From contig WRFY01000101.1 in the NCBI GenBank assembly GCA_009783445.1, positions 1 to 34,130 on the forward strand: DNA of 34,130 nucleotides. The letters run 5' to 3'. The notes below the pieces were generated by a model. That model saw only the letters and a list, made by a program, of their open reading frames with translations. It did no database searches and was not told where the DNA came from. Positions within the stretch are counted from its first letter, which is position 1, and the number at the start of each line of letters is the position of its first letter. Both the position numbers and the translations under genes were made by a program. The stretch is from Candidatus Azobacteroides sp. GTDB taxonomy: Bacteria > Bacteroidota > Bacteroidia > Bacteroidales > Azobacteroidaceae. This document shows, one piece after another, positions 8,645 to 16,561 of this stretch.

Positions 8645-8804
8645 ATTGAAATACTTGGATTACCAGCTCTTACGGATCAATTTTTCTTTCAAGCATAGCC
8701 GTTAATTTTTTTATTTTTGTTTCGAATCAAAGATGTTCGCGTTAAACGTCTTCGACATTTATACTTAGACAAAATAAAAAAAGATAAAAAAAACAGAGTA
8801 AACA

Positions 8805-8835
8805 TTTGTTAGTTAGTAAAAAAATATTATATTTG
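8805..8835 (+). promoter_or_regulatory. Promoter of the M23-like/ROK operon
   Basis: TTTG (8805-8808), 19 bp, then TATATTTG (8828-8835): a full match to the Bacteroidetes -33/-7 promoter. The predicted start of transcription is near 8842, leaving about 30 nt of AT-repeat leader before the ATG at 8871. Confidence 0.8.
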
Positions 8836-8870
8836 CGATTGATTGTTTTACTTAATATATATATATATAC

Positions 8871-9470
8871 TTGGAAAAAAAGATTATGATAGGAACGTCA
8901 ACACCTCAAGTAATTTTTCCGTTATTAGTTAAACCTTTAAACGATAAAGATAGCGCTTTGTATCCCAATCGCTATTGGGCGGAAGCGGCGAGCAGCAATA
9001 GCGCCACTTTTGGTTCGTCGAGAGGAGAACGAAGGCACGCAGGACGCGACCTCTACGGAAAAGAATTGGAAACAGCGGTAGTAGCCATGTGTGATGGAAT
9101 TGTTTTATACAACAACAGTTTTTATAATGCAACCAATGAAGTTGTAATCTTACATGCAACAAGGGATGGACGAAGATTCATCATTCGATACGGAGAAGTC
9201 TCTCCTTTTTCTGTTAAAGTCAAAGTGGGAGAACAAGTAGTGCAAGGACAAGAAATAGCTAAGATTGGACGTTTGACCCCCGCAGTAACCATTGACTGTA
9301 AAAAAACAAATATGCTTCATCTCGAGTACTACGAGGGGAGCGCAGGATTTGATTTGAGAAAAGCCCTCACAGACAGAAATTCATTCAATGCCTACAAAAG
9401 AAGAACCGATATAGCCGATCCATTGAATCTATTGATAGAAGGATATAATAATACGTTTAATATAGCATAG
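8871..9470 (+). CDS. M23 (LytM-like) domain protein, probably catalytically dead
   Basis: A 199-residue protein with the lysostaphin/LytM beta-sheet fold. In active M23 peptidases zinc is held by HxxxD and the second His of HxH, and two further histidines act in catalysis. Here the zinc ligands are visible as H56-x3-D60 (RRHAGRDLYG) and H150 (MLHLEYYEG). The catalytic His of the YAHLS motif is replaced by Glu (YGEVS, E109), and the first His of HxH is Met (M148). No signal peptide is visible. I infer a non-hydrolytic, possibly carbohydrate- or regulator-binding role. The gene has its own strong promoter and is followed 6 bp later by the ROK kinase, so the two probably act together. The fold is confident; the function is unknown. 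Confidence 0.75.
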   Translation: MEKKIMIGTSTPQVIFPLLVKPLNDKDSALYPNRYWAEAASSNSATFGSSRGERRHAGRDLYGKELETAVVAMCDGIVLYNNSFYNATNEVVILHATRDGRRFIIRYGEVSPFSVKVKVGEQVVQGQEIAKIGRLTPAVTIDCKKTNMLHLEYYEGSAGFDLRKALTDRNSFNAYKRRTDIADPLNLLIEGYNNTFNIA

Positions 9471-9476
9471 AGGAAG

Positions 9477-10439
9477 ATGAATATACAATATGTAATTGGA
9501 GTGGATATGGGAGGGATCAATACTCCTATCCGGGTGATTGACGCAAGAGGAAATATCCTATGCGGAAGCCACCTATTTACAGGCGACTATTCCACGGGAG
9601 AAGAATATGCGGAAGCCTTGGGAAATGCTATCAACGAGATGATCGAAAAGAACGATTTGCAAGGCAAAATCAAGGGAATCGGCATGGGAACGCCTAATGG
9701 CAATATGAATGAAGGAACGATTGAAAAAGCGGCCAATATCCCATGGGCAAAGACCGTAGTCGTTCCGATAGCCCGGATGGTTACGGAGAAAACCGGCTTG
9801 CCCTGCCGATTGACTAACGATGCCAACGCCGCAGCTTTAGGCGAAATGATTTACGGAGCGGCCAAAGGAATGAAAGATTTTATTGTGATTACCTTGGGAA
9901 CGGGCGTAGGCAGCGGAATCGTTTCCAACGGTCAATTGGTGGTGGGACACGACGGATTTGCCGGCGAATTGGGACATGTCACTGTCGTTCGCCACAACGG
10001 ACGTCTTTGCGGCTGCGGCCGCAGCGGTTGCTTGGAAACGTACGCTTCGGCAACAGGCGTAGCGAGAACGGCTCGCGAGTTTTTGGATTTGTTTCCCGAA
10101 CGGGAATCCGAATTAAGAACGATCAGCTTTCGCCCGATTACTTCCAAAGATGTTTTTGAGGCCGCTGAAAAAGGAGATGAATTGGCAATCGACATTTTTA
10201 ATTTTACGGGGAAAATATTGGGAACCGCATTTTGCGATTTTATTGCTTTCTCCAGTCCGCAAGCCATCATTCTTTTCGGGGGGTTAGCCCAGGCAGGAAA
10301 TTATTTGCTGAAGCCCATCCTTGAAGAAATAGACCGTCATGTATTGAGCGTGTATAAAGGAAAAACAAAAGTTATTTTGTCTCAATTAAAAGGTGCGGAA
10401 GCGGCTCTTCTGGGCGCCAGCGCATTGGCTTGGGAATAA
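9477..10439 (+). CDS. ROK-family sugar kinase (glucokinase-like)
   Basis: A 320-residue cytoplasmic kinase predicted to phosphorylate a hexose or amino sugar with ATP. Features in order: phosphate-binding loop GVDMGGIN (8-15), catalytic Asp in LTNDANAAALGE (D115), adenosine-motif region TLGTGVGSGIV (139-149), sugar-binding E164 and H167 in FAGELGH, and the ROK zinc motif CGCGRSGC (178-185). There is no N-terminal helix-turn-helix, so it is a kinase and not a repressor. The first loop is atypical: GGINTPIRVID instead of GGTN-type sequences. It lies 6 bp after the M23-like gene, with AGGAAG directly before the ATG. Glucokinase is the likeliest activity, but N-acetylmannosamine, allose or fructose kinases cannot be excluded. 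Confidence 0.85.
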   Translation: MNIQYVIGVDMGGINTPIRVIDARGNILCGSHLFTGDYSTGEEYAEALGNAINEMIEKNDLQGKIKGIGMGTPNGNMNEGTIEKAANIPWAKTVVVPIARMVTEKTGLPCRLTNDANAAALGEMIYGAAKGMKDFIVITLGTGVGSGIVSNGQLVVGHDGFAGELGHVTVVRHNGRLCGCGRSGCLETYASATGVARTAREFLDLFPERESELRTISFRPITSKDVFEAAEKGDELAIDIFNFTGKILGTAFCDFIAFSSPQAIILFGGLAQAGNYLLKPILEEIDRHVLSVYKGKTKVILSQLKGAEAALLGASALAWE

Positions 10440-10455
10440 AGTATCCGTTAATGTC

Positions 10456-10502
10456 AAAAAAATAGCGATCGAAGAGACGCGGGATCAGCCTCTTCGATCG
10501 CT
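10456..10502 (-). terminator. Intrinsic terminator between convergent genes
   Basis: A perfect 13-bp inverted repeat (10464-10476 with 10490-10502, starting AGCGATCGAAGAG) with a 13-nt loop. On the minus strand it is followed by a run of seven T (10462-10456), directly after the stop of the barrel gene. It may also stop transcripts from the ROK operon, although the plus side lacks a T tract. Confidence 0.8.
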
Positions 10503-10504
10503 AA

Positions 10505-11590
10505 TTAAAACCAATTATCCCAGAGATAACGATATTTTTGTTCGTTTTTTTTGTTGCTCAGATTATTCAGATCGAAAGAAGCATACAAGGCTTGCGACTG
10601 ATATAGGCTCTTTTCAGTAGAATGAAAAGAATAAATGAATTTCAGTTTTACTACGCTTGAATGAATCAATTGAATGTAAAAATCAGCACGATTGTATTCT
10701 TTTGAACGATAGATCGGATCCCCCCAATACAGTTGGTTGCTGTAAGCGTTGTAAAACGCCTGCTGCCGGCCTCCCTTGTAATAGGTATTGAACAAACCCA
10801 ATCCCCGATATTCTATCTTTAATTCCGAAAGCAAACCTTGCGGTTTATTCCATACGCCGGCATCGCGGTCGCGGTCGAGCCCCATAGACCATCCCACTTT
10901 GGCTTCCAAGACTTCAAAATCGGCCGCTGAAGCCAAATCAACGCCTAAAGAGGTCAACAACAAACCATTATCATGAACAGATTCTGTAGTATCCGCTTTC
11001 ATCGTTTTTGCAAAATGAAACATATAAGCCAAATGTTCCGCATAAAAGGGTCCCCGCTGATAGCGTCCAGACCAACCCATAAAAAAAGATTCACGCTGTT
11101 GAGACGTCTGCCGACCGACCCAATCCAACCATATATTGGCGTAATTTTTATCGGAATAAATTTCCCAAAAGAAACCATTCAAAACCGGACGATAATTCTG
11201 AATAGAATCCTGAAAAAACATGCGAGGATATTGATCCAATAACCCTCGACGAGGAAAAGCGCCCATGTAAAAACGAAACGGCTTGCCGTCGTATTCATAA
11301 TAAATGACAGGATCGTAATAATCAATTGCTTTATTACTTCCATATTCGTGCAGGATGTCCACTCCCGCAAAAATACGGTGCTTATTTTGCCAACTTAAGC
11401 CTATTTCGGGCGCCAAATGAACGCCTGCCATTGTTTGAGACATTTGAACGGACGAGCGGCCAAACTCTGTGTTGTCGAAAAAAGAACGAACATTGGCTTT
11501 CCATACCATCTCCTGGCTAAAAACGGATGAAGTATAAATGGAAGTAAAAATAAGAAACAGAATGCAATAATTTTTTAGCATCAATACCAT
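10505..11590 (-). CDS. Predicted outer-membrane beta-barrel protein, function unknown
   Basis: A 361-residue protein with an N-terminal signal peptide (a hydrophobic stretch ending at VFSQ; the Met four residues in may be the true start). The rest alternates polar and aromatic residues in short amphipathic strands (AGVHLAPEIGLSWQNKH, FFMGWSGRYQRGPFYAEHL, ADFYIQLIHSSVVKLKFIY), as expected for an outer-membrane barrel. I do not recognise the family. A TACCTTTA element (a -7 box with one mismatch) lies upstream at 11612-11605. The gene stands alone on the minus strand and ends in a strong hairpin terminator. Its neighbourhood to a ROK kinase and a GH9 enzyme suggests a carbohydrate-related role, but there is no motif proof. 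Confidence 0.7.
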   Translation of the reverse strand: MVLMLKNYCILFLIFTSIYTSSVFSQEMVWKANVRSFFDNTEFGRSSVQMSQTMAGVHLAPEIGLSWQNKHRIFAGVDILHEYGSNKAIDYYDPVIYYEYDGKPFRFYMGAFPRRGLLDQYPRMFFQDSIQNYRPVLNGFFWEIYSDKNYANIWLDWVGRQTSQQRESFFMGWSGRYQRGPFYAEHLAYMFHFAKTMKADTTESVHDNGLLLTSLGVDLASAADFEVLEAKVGWSMGLDRDRDAGVWNKPQGLLSELKIEYRGLGLFNTYYKGGRQQAFYNAYSNQLYWGDPIYRSKEYNRADFYIQLIHSSVVKLKFIYSFHSTEKSLYQSQALYASFDLNNLSNKKNEQKYRYLWDNWF

Positions 11591-11748
11591 AAAAAAGTTT
11601 TGCGTAAAGGTAGGAAAAAAACCAAAATGATCGAGTAAAGAAGATCAGAAAGTAATGGATACTTTCCGGATGTTTTTACAAAAATGTTAATATACAATAA
11701 TTTGTAGACAATTTATAAAAAAAAGAAAAGAGAAAAACGGCTTGATTT

Positions 11749-11780
11749 TTTGCTTGAATCAAAATTCTTTTCTATTTTTG
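11749..11780 (+). promoter_or_regulatory. Strong promoter in the 11.6-12.2 kb gap
   Basis: TTTG (11749-11752), 20 bp, TATTTTTG (11773-11780): a full consensus match. It points into a region without a long ORF and implies transcription starting near 11787. Confidence 0.75.
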
Positions 11781-11801
11781 CAGTAGATTTAATGTTATGC
11801 T

Positions 11802-11981
11802 ATGACTTTTTTTCTGAAAAATAATCTCCAGCCAGTATTTTTAACCGTTCAAAAATTGCGTATTATCGAGCGAGAAAATAGTTTGTTTATAAGAATGATA
11901 GGCAGAAAGACCTATCATTTTAGGAAGCATGATATCCTCTCTGAAGAAAAGCGGATTTTATATCACATAAGAGGAATATAA
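11802..11981 (+). CDS. Possible 59-residue basic peptide
   Basis: An ATG-to-TAA frame, MTFFLKNNLQ to ILYHIRGI, rich in Lys, Arg and Ile/Leu/Phe, starting about 15 nt after the inferred transcription start. Its stop codon lies inside the left arm of the terminator stem, so termination and translation would interfere. I find no motif or membrane helix. It may be a chance frame inside a structured RNA; the main support is that it lies exactly between a promoter and a terminator. Confidence 0.3.
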   Translation: MTFFLKNNLQPVFLTVQKLRIIERENSLFIRMIGRKTYHFRKHDILSEEKRILYHIRGI

Positions 11982-12020
11982 ATTTTCTGTCCAGATCATT
12001 TATATTCCTCTTATTTTTTT
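11967..12020 (+). terminator. Strong intrinsic terminator
   Basis: A perfect 17-bp stem (11967-11983 with 11998-12014, beginning ATAAGAGGAATATAAAT), a 14-nt loop, then a run of seven T. Confidence 0.85.
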
Positions 12021-12048
12021 GCTCTTATCTTTAGAAAAAGAAAAAACT

Positions 12049-12175
12049 CTGAGGCAGCATTGCTTAAACGGAGTTCTCCTGTGCAAGGGAATGCAGTTAA
12101 AGTAGTATTGGTTGTTTCCTGACTTGCACTTTAAAATCAAGGAACAAGGTTTTGATCAATAAAGCGCTGCCTCAG
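12049..12175. ncRNA. Folded RNA-like element with 6S-like architecture
   Basis: Closing stem CTGAGGCAGC/GCTGCCTCAG (12049-12058 with 12166-12175, 10 bp perfect). It encloses a large bubble and an apical stem GTGCAAG-GGGAA/TTTCC-TGA-CTTGCAC (12081-12092 against 12115-12129). One side of the bubble carries a bulged hairpin ATCAA..AAC/GTT TTGAT (12136-12156); the other carries a mini-hairpin GGA-GTTC-TCC (12071-12079). This closing stem, open bubble and apical stem layout is that of 6S RNA. T runs follow the closing stem on both strands (TTGTTTTT on plus; TTTTTT then TTTTT on minus), so the strand is undecided. On the plus strand a near-consensus TATCTTTA lies at 12026-12033. It could alternatively be the 3' end of the GH9 transcript. 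Confidence 0.35.
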
Positions 12176-12211
12176 TTGTTTTTAAAAACGCAAACAGATC
12201 AAATCTTCTGC

Positions 12212-14788
12212 TTACAGTTTTATGAACTTTTCCCGAAAATTATTTATTACAATGAAATAAGCGCCTTGCGCCAGTTGGGATATGTTGATCGTTTTCCCTG
12301 AAAGGACGCCGGACGCTATTTTCATTCCTGTAACGCTGTAAATCGTATAGGAAGTTCCATCCGGCACATCCGATATTTGAATGATTTCATTGGCCGGAAC
12401 CGGATAGATATGAAGCGCATTCCTGTTTTTTGCCAGCAAGATGCCTTCCCCCATGCCGGTATGTTGTTTGGCCGGACTAATGGCATGCAAATATCCGTAT
12501 AAAGCCGTTTTCCCGCGCATAGATTGCTGCGGGGTAAATTCATTGGCTGCATACACATAACGGGTATTGTAATAGAGTTCGCCATAAGGCCAGCTATCCA
12601 CCGCAGGATAGTTTTTACTGGTCATCCAGGTAGGACATCCCATAATCAGCCCGCCCCAATCGTATTGATTCATGTAAGGCGTATGTCCCGGATGAACGCC
12701 CGGAGTTCCATCGTTCCAACCGGAAGTATAAGCATTCTCGATGCTTCTTTTGTCGGCCAAACCGGTCGTAGCAATAGTCATGTGAATCCGATTCATGGGA
12801 TTGCGTCCGAGAGAGAAATCGGCTTCGAGGATCAAGGCATTTTCAAATAAGGCTTTGTCGTCGCTCCCTTCCGAAGATAGGGCATGGGCAATAATCGTTC
12901 GTTCATTATTGATGACAGTAATAAACCAACCGGTATCGTTGTCCGTTGATCGGCGCGAAGGGCGGGAAGTGGAATAATTGGCTTCTTTGGATTTGGCTTC
13001 GCGAATAATAGCGCTTTTCATATTATTATAGAGCGCCGGATAGTTTACCTTCTGGTTGGTAAAAAGATAACCGGCTAAGGCATAGATTTCATTGAATGAA
13101 TCGGGGTCCCATACGGTCGAAGTCGATGACGTACACCGGCTAAACGCATTCAGATCATCCTCATATCGGGTATCTCCGGTTAAGTTGTAGAGGAATGCGG
13201 CGGCTGTGATCCGAAAATCTTTACCGGTCATGACCATCTCTCCTACATCCTGAGTTTTGTCGAGCAAAGGGTCCGGCAGACTGCTGGCATAAGAATAAGC
13301 GTTTTTTGCGCTGTCGCAATATTCCGCCATCCAATCGGTATGTCCAGAAATGCGGAAACAATCGGCCAACAGGGCCGCATTGGCGGCATTGGCCCAAGCG
13401 GCCACAGCGCTCGTACCGGCTTGATAAAATACATTTTGACTGTTCGGATTATTGAGTCCATGACTGTAACCCCTGCCATCGCGCAAGCGCAACCAAAAAT
13501 CGACTTCATTGCGGGCTTCGTCGAGCAGGTCGGGAATGCCGTTTCCGCTTTCTGTAATACCCAGATTATCCTCCGAAAGCGCTCCTCCGGTGAGGTAGTA
13601 AGGCAACAGCATATCATAAATAATGGAGACATGACCCAGATGGCGATCCCAATCGAAAGCGTCTGCATGTCCGCCATACGCATTCGGATTGGTTGGATTT
13701 CCGGGTTTGCAGTAGGCGGTCCACAGGGTGGTATTGTCCCAAGGGTCTCCTCCTGAAGCGGGCCAGTGGGAATCGTAGGGTTGTAAAGTAGTTATATAGA
13801 CCGTACAATTGACCGGAGAAACTCCCGGTATATACAACGGACGGCGCGGAACCGGAACGATGTCCAAATTGTCTTCTCCGATACGCATATAATAAAAACC
13901 TTGCGTAGAGACTTTAAAAGGCTCGTAATAAATAGCGTCGCTGATGGTAAAATCGTCGCTGCATCCGATGTCTTCCACCGCCAGCCGATAGGTTCCGGGA
14001 GTATTAAATCCTGTAAAATCCGCTTTCCACACATTGGTTCGAAGCATTTGATGATTGTGGCGCGTTTCTCCTGCAGCCTGTTTCCACAGGGAAAGCGTTC
14101 CCACGGATTGGCTTTCTTGGGTAGCTGTATTGTAGATATAAATTTTTTTGCCCTCAAAAGAAGAATAGTCGCGCGAGCCGCCATCTCCCATCCAGAGATA
14201 AACGTCAGCCGCCTTAATGCTGTTGGCTGTTGAGTAACCCACAATATTTACTTTAACGGCTTCGCTCCGGCTCTGGAAGATATCGAAGGTAAGCGTTTGA
14301 GTTGCAACATCGCTATTCGCGTCGATGGGTATATGGATCGTATAACTTTTTCCGGATTGCATCGCTTGAGGTAATTTTAGAAAAAGCGTGTGTTCGTACG
14401 CCCAGTCGTATGTAAAATCATTTGCTGCGGTAGACCAGGCCATTTGAGCCATACAACCCAACTTCGATTTTCGGTAAACGGTTGAAGGACTAATGCCTTG
14501 TCCTCCAAAAGCAGGATCGTCGGTCGACGTAATCTTCCAATGGTCGGCTATTGCAGCATTCGCAGTATTCAGGAGAGAACCATAAGTGGTCAGGCTATTT
14601 TCCGAGGCACAATTTGCATAAAGGGCGCATCCTGAAGCCGCGCCTTCGTTAAAGGAAACGTCTCCATCCCGGAAATAGAGCATAAGGTAGTCTTTATCTA
14701 AGATTCCGGCCGATACAAGTTTAGAAGCCGATACCGTAACTGCCTGAAATAGCAAAGAGATAGTAATGAATAATTGAACTTTTTTCAT
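12212..14788 (-). CDS. Secreted GH9 glycanase (cellulase-type) with T9SS tail
   Basis: An 858-residue exported glycoside hydrolase predicted to cut beta-1,4-glucan or a related glycan outside the cell. Order: signal peptide MKKVQLFITISLLFQAVTVSA; N-terminal region; CelD_N-type Ig-like domain (about 165-290, ending GTYRLAVEDIGCSDDFTIS); GH9 (alpha/alpha)6 domain; C-terminal T9SS type A sorting domain (about 785-858, IYPVPANEIIQISDV to AQGAYFIVINN). GH9 acidic residues are visible in GGHADAFDWDRH (about 372-383, the DAGD-equivalent with F for G) and in YAANEFTPQQ (E near 748, the likely acid); SLGRNPMNR marks the family C-terminal region. No SusC/SusD genes adjoin it, so it is not in a typical polysaccharide utilisation locus. 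Substrate could be cellulose, xyloglucan, mixed-linkage glucan or, less likely, glucosamine oligomers. Confidence 0.92.
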   Translation of the reverse strand: MKKVQLFITISLLFQAVTVSASKLVSAGILDKDYLMLYFRDGDVSFNEGAASGCALYANCASENSLTTYGSLLNTANAAIADHWKITSTDDPAFGGQGISPSTVYRKSKLGCMAQMAWSTAANDFTYDWAYEHTLFLKLPQAMQSGKSYTIHIPIDANSDVATQTLTFDIFQSRSEAVKVNIVGYSTANSIKAADVYLWMGDGGSRDYSSFEGKKIYIYNTATQESQSVGTLSLWKQAAGETRHNHQMLRTNVWKADFTGFNTPGTYRLAVEDIGCSDDFTISDAIYYEPFKVSTQGFYYMRIGEDNLDIVPVPRRPLYIPGVSPVNCTVYITTLQPYDSHWPASGGDPWDNTTLWTAYCKPGNPTNPNAYGGHADAFDWDRHLGHVSIIYDMLLPYYLTGGALSEDNLGITESGNGIPDLLDEARNEVDFWLRLRDGRGYSHGLNNPNSQNVFYQAGTSAVAAWANAANAALLADCFRISGHTDWMAEYCDSAKNAYSYASSLPDPLLDKTQDVGEMVMTGKDFRITAAAFLYNLTGDTRYEDDLNAFSRCTSSTSTVWDPDSFNEIYALAGYLFTNQKVNYPALYNNMKSAIIREAKSKEANYSTSRPSRRSTDNDTGWFITVINNERTIIAHALSSEGSDDKALFENALILEADFSLGRNPMNRIHMTIATTGLADKRSIENAYTSGWNDGTPGVHPGHTPYMNQYDWGGLIMGCPTWMTSKNYPAVDSWPYGELYYNTRYVYAANEFTPQQSMRGKTALYGYLHAISPAKQHTGMGEGILLAKNRNALHIYPVPANEIIQISDVPDGTSYTIYSVTGMKIASGVLSGKTINISQLAQGAYFIVINNFREKFIKL

Positions 14789-14824
14789 TTGGAGAAAATT
14801 TTTATATGTTGATTAAAATCGCTT

Positions 14825-14854
14825 CAAAATTAATCATTTTTTTGACAAAACAAA
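14825..14854 (-). promoter_or_regulatory. Promoter of the GH9 gene
   Basis: Minus strand: TTTG (14854-14851), 18 bp, TAATTTTG (14832-14825). The -7 box is perfect; spacing is one base shorter than usual. It lies about 37 bp upstream of the ATG. Confidence 0.6.
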
Positions 14855-15306
14855 TATTGCTTGTTAAATAATTGATGTAGATAAAATTAAGAGAGACTAC
14901 GGCATCCCAAAGGGTGGGATGTAAAAAATGTAAGTTTATTTTTTAGAAAATACGTTCAATTGATCAATTTCTTGTCTATTAACCTTTATTTCCAATCAAT
15001 TAATAAGGGAATAAGAGGGATATGTGCCTTATACTTGGCTACTAAAGGAGCTTTTTAAAATAAAGTTAATAAAAAAACACGAAAAAATTTTGATGCACAG
15101 GCTGCATTTTTACAGCTCACGCGAAGGCTTGCAAGCTCAGTAAAAAATAGTCATTTCTATCTCCTTTGCTCGTCTGTGGCATGCAACTTAAAATCCTCTG
15201 TAAAATTTATTACTTCAAAATATATAAATATATTATAAAACTTTGCAAATAAATTAATGAACATTCAATTTAAAAAACAATTATATAATTGATAATCAAA
15301 TGATTT
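14855..15306. other. Non-coding region with a degraded repeat copy
   Basis: No gene is seen. It holds a hairpin CATCCCA/TGGGATG (14903-14909 with 14915-14921) whose flank, read in reverse, matches the CATTTTTTTACATCCCAC stretch ending the repeats near 32420. It also holds one degraded copy of the dispersed repeat (14975-15112). For the plus-strand operon, only a 7/8 -7-like AAACTTTG (15238-15245) is visible. Confidence 0.6.
14975..15112 (+). repeat. Degraded copy of the dispersed palindromic repeat
   Basis: The sequence from TCTATTAACC to GCATTTTT follows the same order as the copies at 31757-32030 and 32141-32405: a CAATCAATTAATAAGGGAATA block, then CTACTAAAGGAGCTTTTTAAAATAAAGTTAAT, then CACGAAAAA..GATGCAC..GCATTTTT. 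It lacks about 60 bp of the left arm (the AAAAGCTCCCTT region), so the terminal palindrome is lost. Confidence 0.7.
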
Positions 15307-16554
15307 ATGAAAATTGAAGTACTAAAATATATACAAAGGAATCTAACGAGAAAGAAAAAACAAACATTTTTTACGATGTTCTGTATTTTAATTTCCTCTT
15401 TTATCCTATTAGAAAATCGGGCGCTCAATAACGGGATTCAATTCAAATTAAAAGAGGGAATCAATCAGGCGATATCCGGCCAATTGACCATATATTGTAG
15501 CAATGAGGCAAAAATCAATATCATAGAATCGCAATTAAAGGATCAAAAACCTTTTCCATGGAATGCCGAAAATACAGAAATGGTCAAACAAATCGATCCA
15601 AACTTAACTATTAACAATCGAATACGATTTAGCTCTTTAATATCGTATGAAGAAGAAACCTCTTTTGTCAATATTCACGCCATCGAGGATGACCACTTCA
15701 AACGAATCCAAAATTTAATAACCCTGAAAGAAGGGACTATCCCGAAAAATAACGAGGGCATTCTCATAAGCGAGACGTTGGCCAATGATCTGCATTGCGG
15801 CATTGGCGATACCCTGCTGCTGGTTGCCGACAATTTGAACGACTATATGAGCGATGAAATTGTACCCGTTAAAGGAATTTTCATGGAAGCCGGCCTTACT
15901 TCCTTTTTTGCTTATTCTGCTTTCCTACCCTATTCATTGGGGAAAGAAATCGTTCAGCTCGAAGACGGAAACAGTTTGGAATTGATCATCAATTCATCAA
16001 CCCGCACGGACATTTCGGACAAAACAATACAGAAGATTCATCAGTATTTGGCAGGTATTTCCTTCGATATCCAGGCAGCAACTTGGGATCAGACTATTCC
16101 ATTGTTTTATACAATTGCTCATATCTGGAAAACAAGCGGTTATTTAATTCAGGCGCTATTTATCATTTTTAGTTTAATCATCCTGACCAATTTAATATCC
16201 TTGACGGTTTATTCTCGGAAAAAAGAATTCGGGACTTTGCTTGCCATGGGATTTTCTTGGAAAAAGATCACGATGATAATCGGTATGGAATACTTGGTTC
16301 TATGCGTTTTTTCTGTATTGTCGGCATTTATCCTGATCCGTTTACTAAATCTTCTTTTTACTCAAAACGGTTTGTATATTTCCTCCAAAGATATGCAGCA
16401 AGCCCTCCTGACGGAAGTTTTGGTACTGTTTTTAAATAGCAAAGATTTGATTAATACCTTGACGTTGTTTTGCCTAACAATTCTAACGTCTACTCTCTTT
16501 AGTATTTTCAGAATAAAAAAATTAAGTCCAATCCAATTAATAAACAATAAATAA
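15307..16554 (+). CDS. FtsX-type ABC transporter permease (first of pair)
   Basis: A 415-residue inner-membrane permease of the MacB/LolC/LolE type. One N-terminal membrane helix (about 21-40, FFTMFCILISSFILLE) precedes a large periplasmic MacB-like domain (about 45-270). Three C-terminal helices follow (SGYLIQALFIIFSLIILTNL, YLVLCVFSVLSAFILI and FCLTILTSTLFSIF), with the FtsX cytoplasmic coupling loop KKEFGTLLAMGFSWKKI. Such permeases do not carry substrate across the inner membrane but use ATP to move lipids, lipoproteins or small molecules from the membrane or periplasm. It is the first gene of a packed operon; the next permease starts 7 bp later. Its basic N-terminus YIQRNLTRKKKQ is typical of the family. 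Substrate unknown. Confidence 0.9.
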   Translation: MKIEVLKYIQRNLTRKKKQTFFTMFCILISSFILLENRALNNGIQFKLKEGINQAISGQLTIYCSNEAKINIIESQLKDQKPFPWNAENTEMVKQIDPNLTINNRIRFSSLISYEEETSFVNIHAIEDDHFKRIQNLITLKEGTIPKNNEGILISETLANDLHCGIGDTLLLVADNLNDYMSDEIVPVKGIFMEAGLTSFFAYSAFLPYSLGKEIVQLEDGNSLELIINSSTRTDISDKTIQKIHQYLAGISFDIQAATWDQTIPLFYTIAHIWKTSGYLIQALFIIFSLIILTNLISLTVYSRKKEFGTLLAMGFSWKKITMIIGMEYLVLCVFSVLSAFILIRLLNLLFTQNGLYISSKDMQQALLTEVLVLFLNSKDLINTLTLFCLTILTSTLFSIFRIKKLSPIQLINNK

Positions 16555-16561
16555 AATAAAT

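Larger units (their letters stand above)
11787..12020 (+). ncRNA. Candidate small RNA (or small mRNA) of about 230 nt
   Basis: Bounded by a consensus promoter and a very strong terminator. The predicted transcript holds three consecutive hairpins: AATGATAGG/CCTATCATT (11894-11902 with 11911-11919), a looser GATATCC...GGAT/ATATC hairpin, and the 17-bp terminator stem. A 59-codon frame also fits within it, so it may encode a peptide instead of, or in addition to, acting as RNA. I do not recognise it as a named RNA family. The ends are inferred from the signals. Confidence 0.5.

Noticed and set aside
12049-12175. Bacterial SRP RNA, tmRNA or RNase P RNA
   Set aside because: The SRP GGAA-loop/AGCAGC core, the tmRNA tRNA-like TPsiC end and the RNase P GAGGAAAGTCC motif are all absent.
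12524-14244. Several 60-150 codon frames inside the GH9 gene
   Set aside because: All overlap the GH9 coding frame, lack start signals and have no family features.
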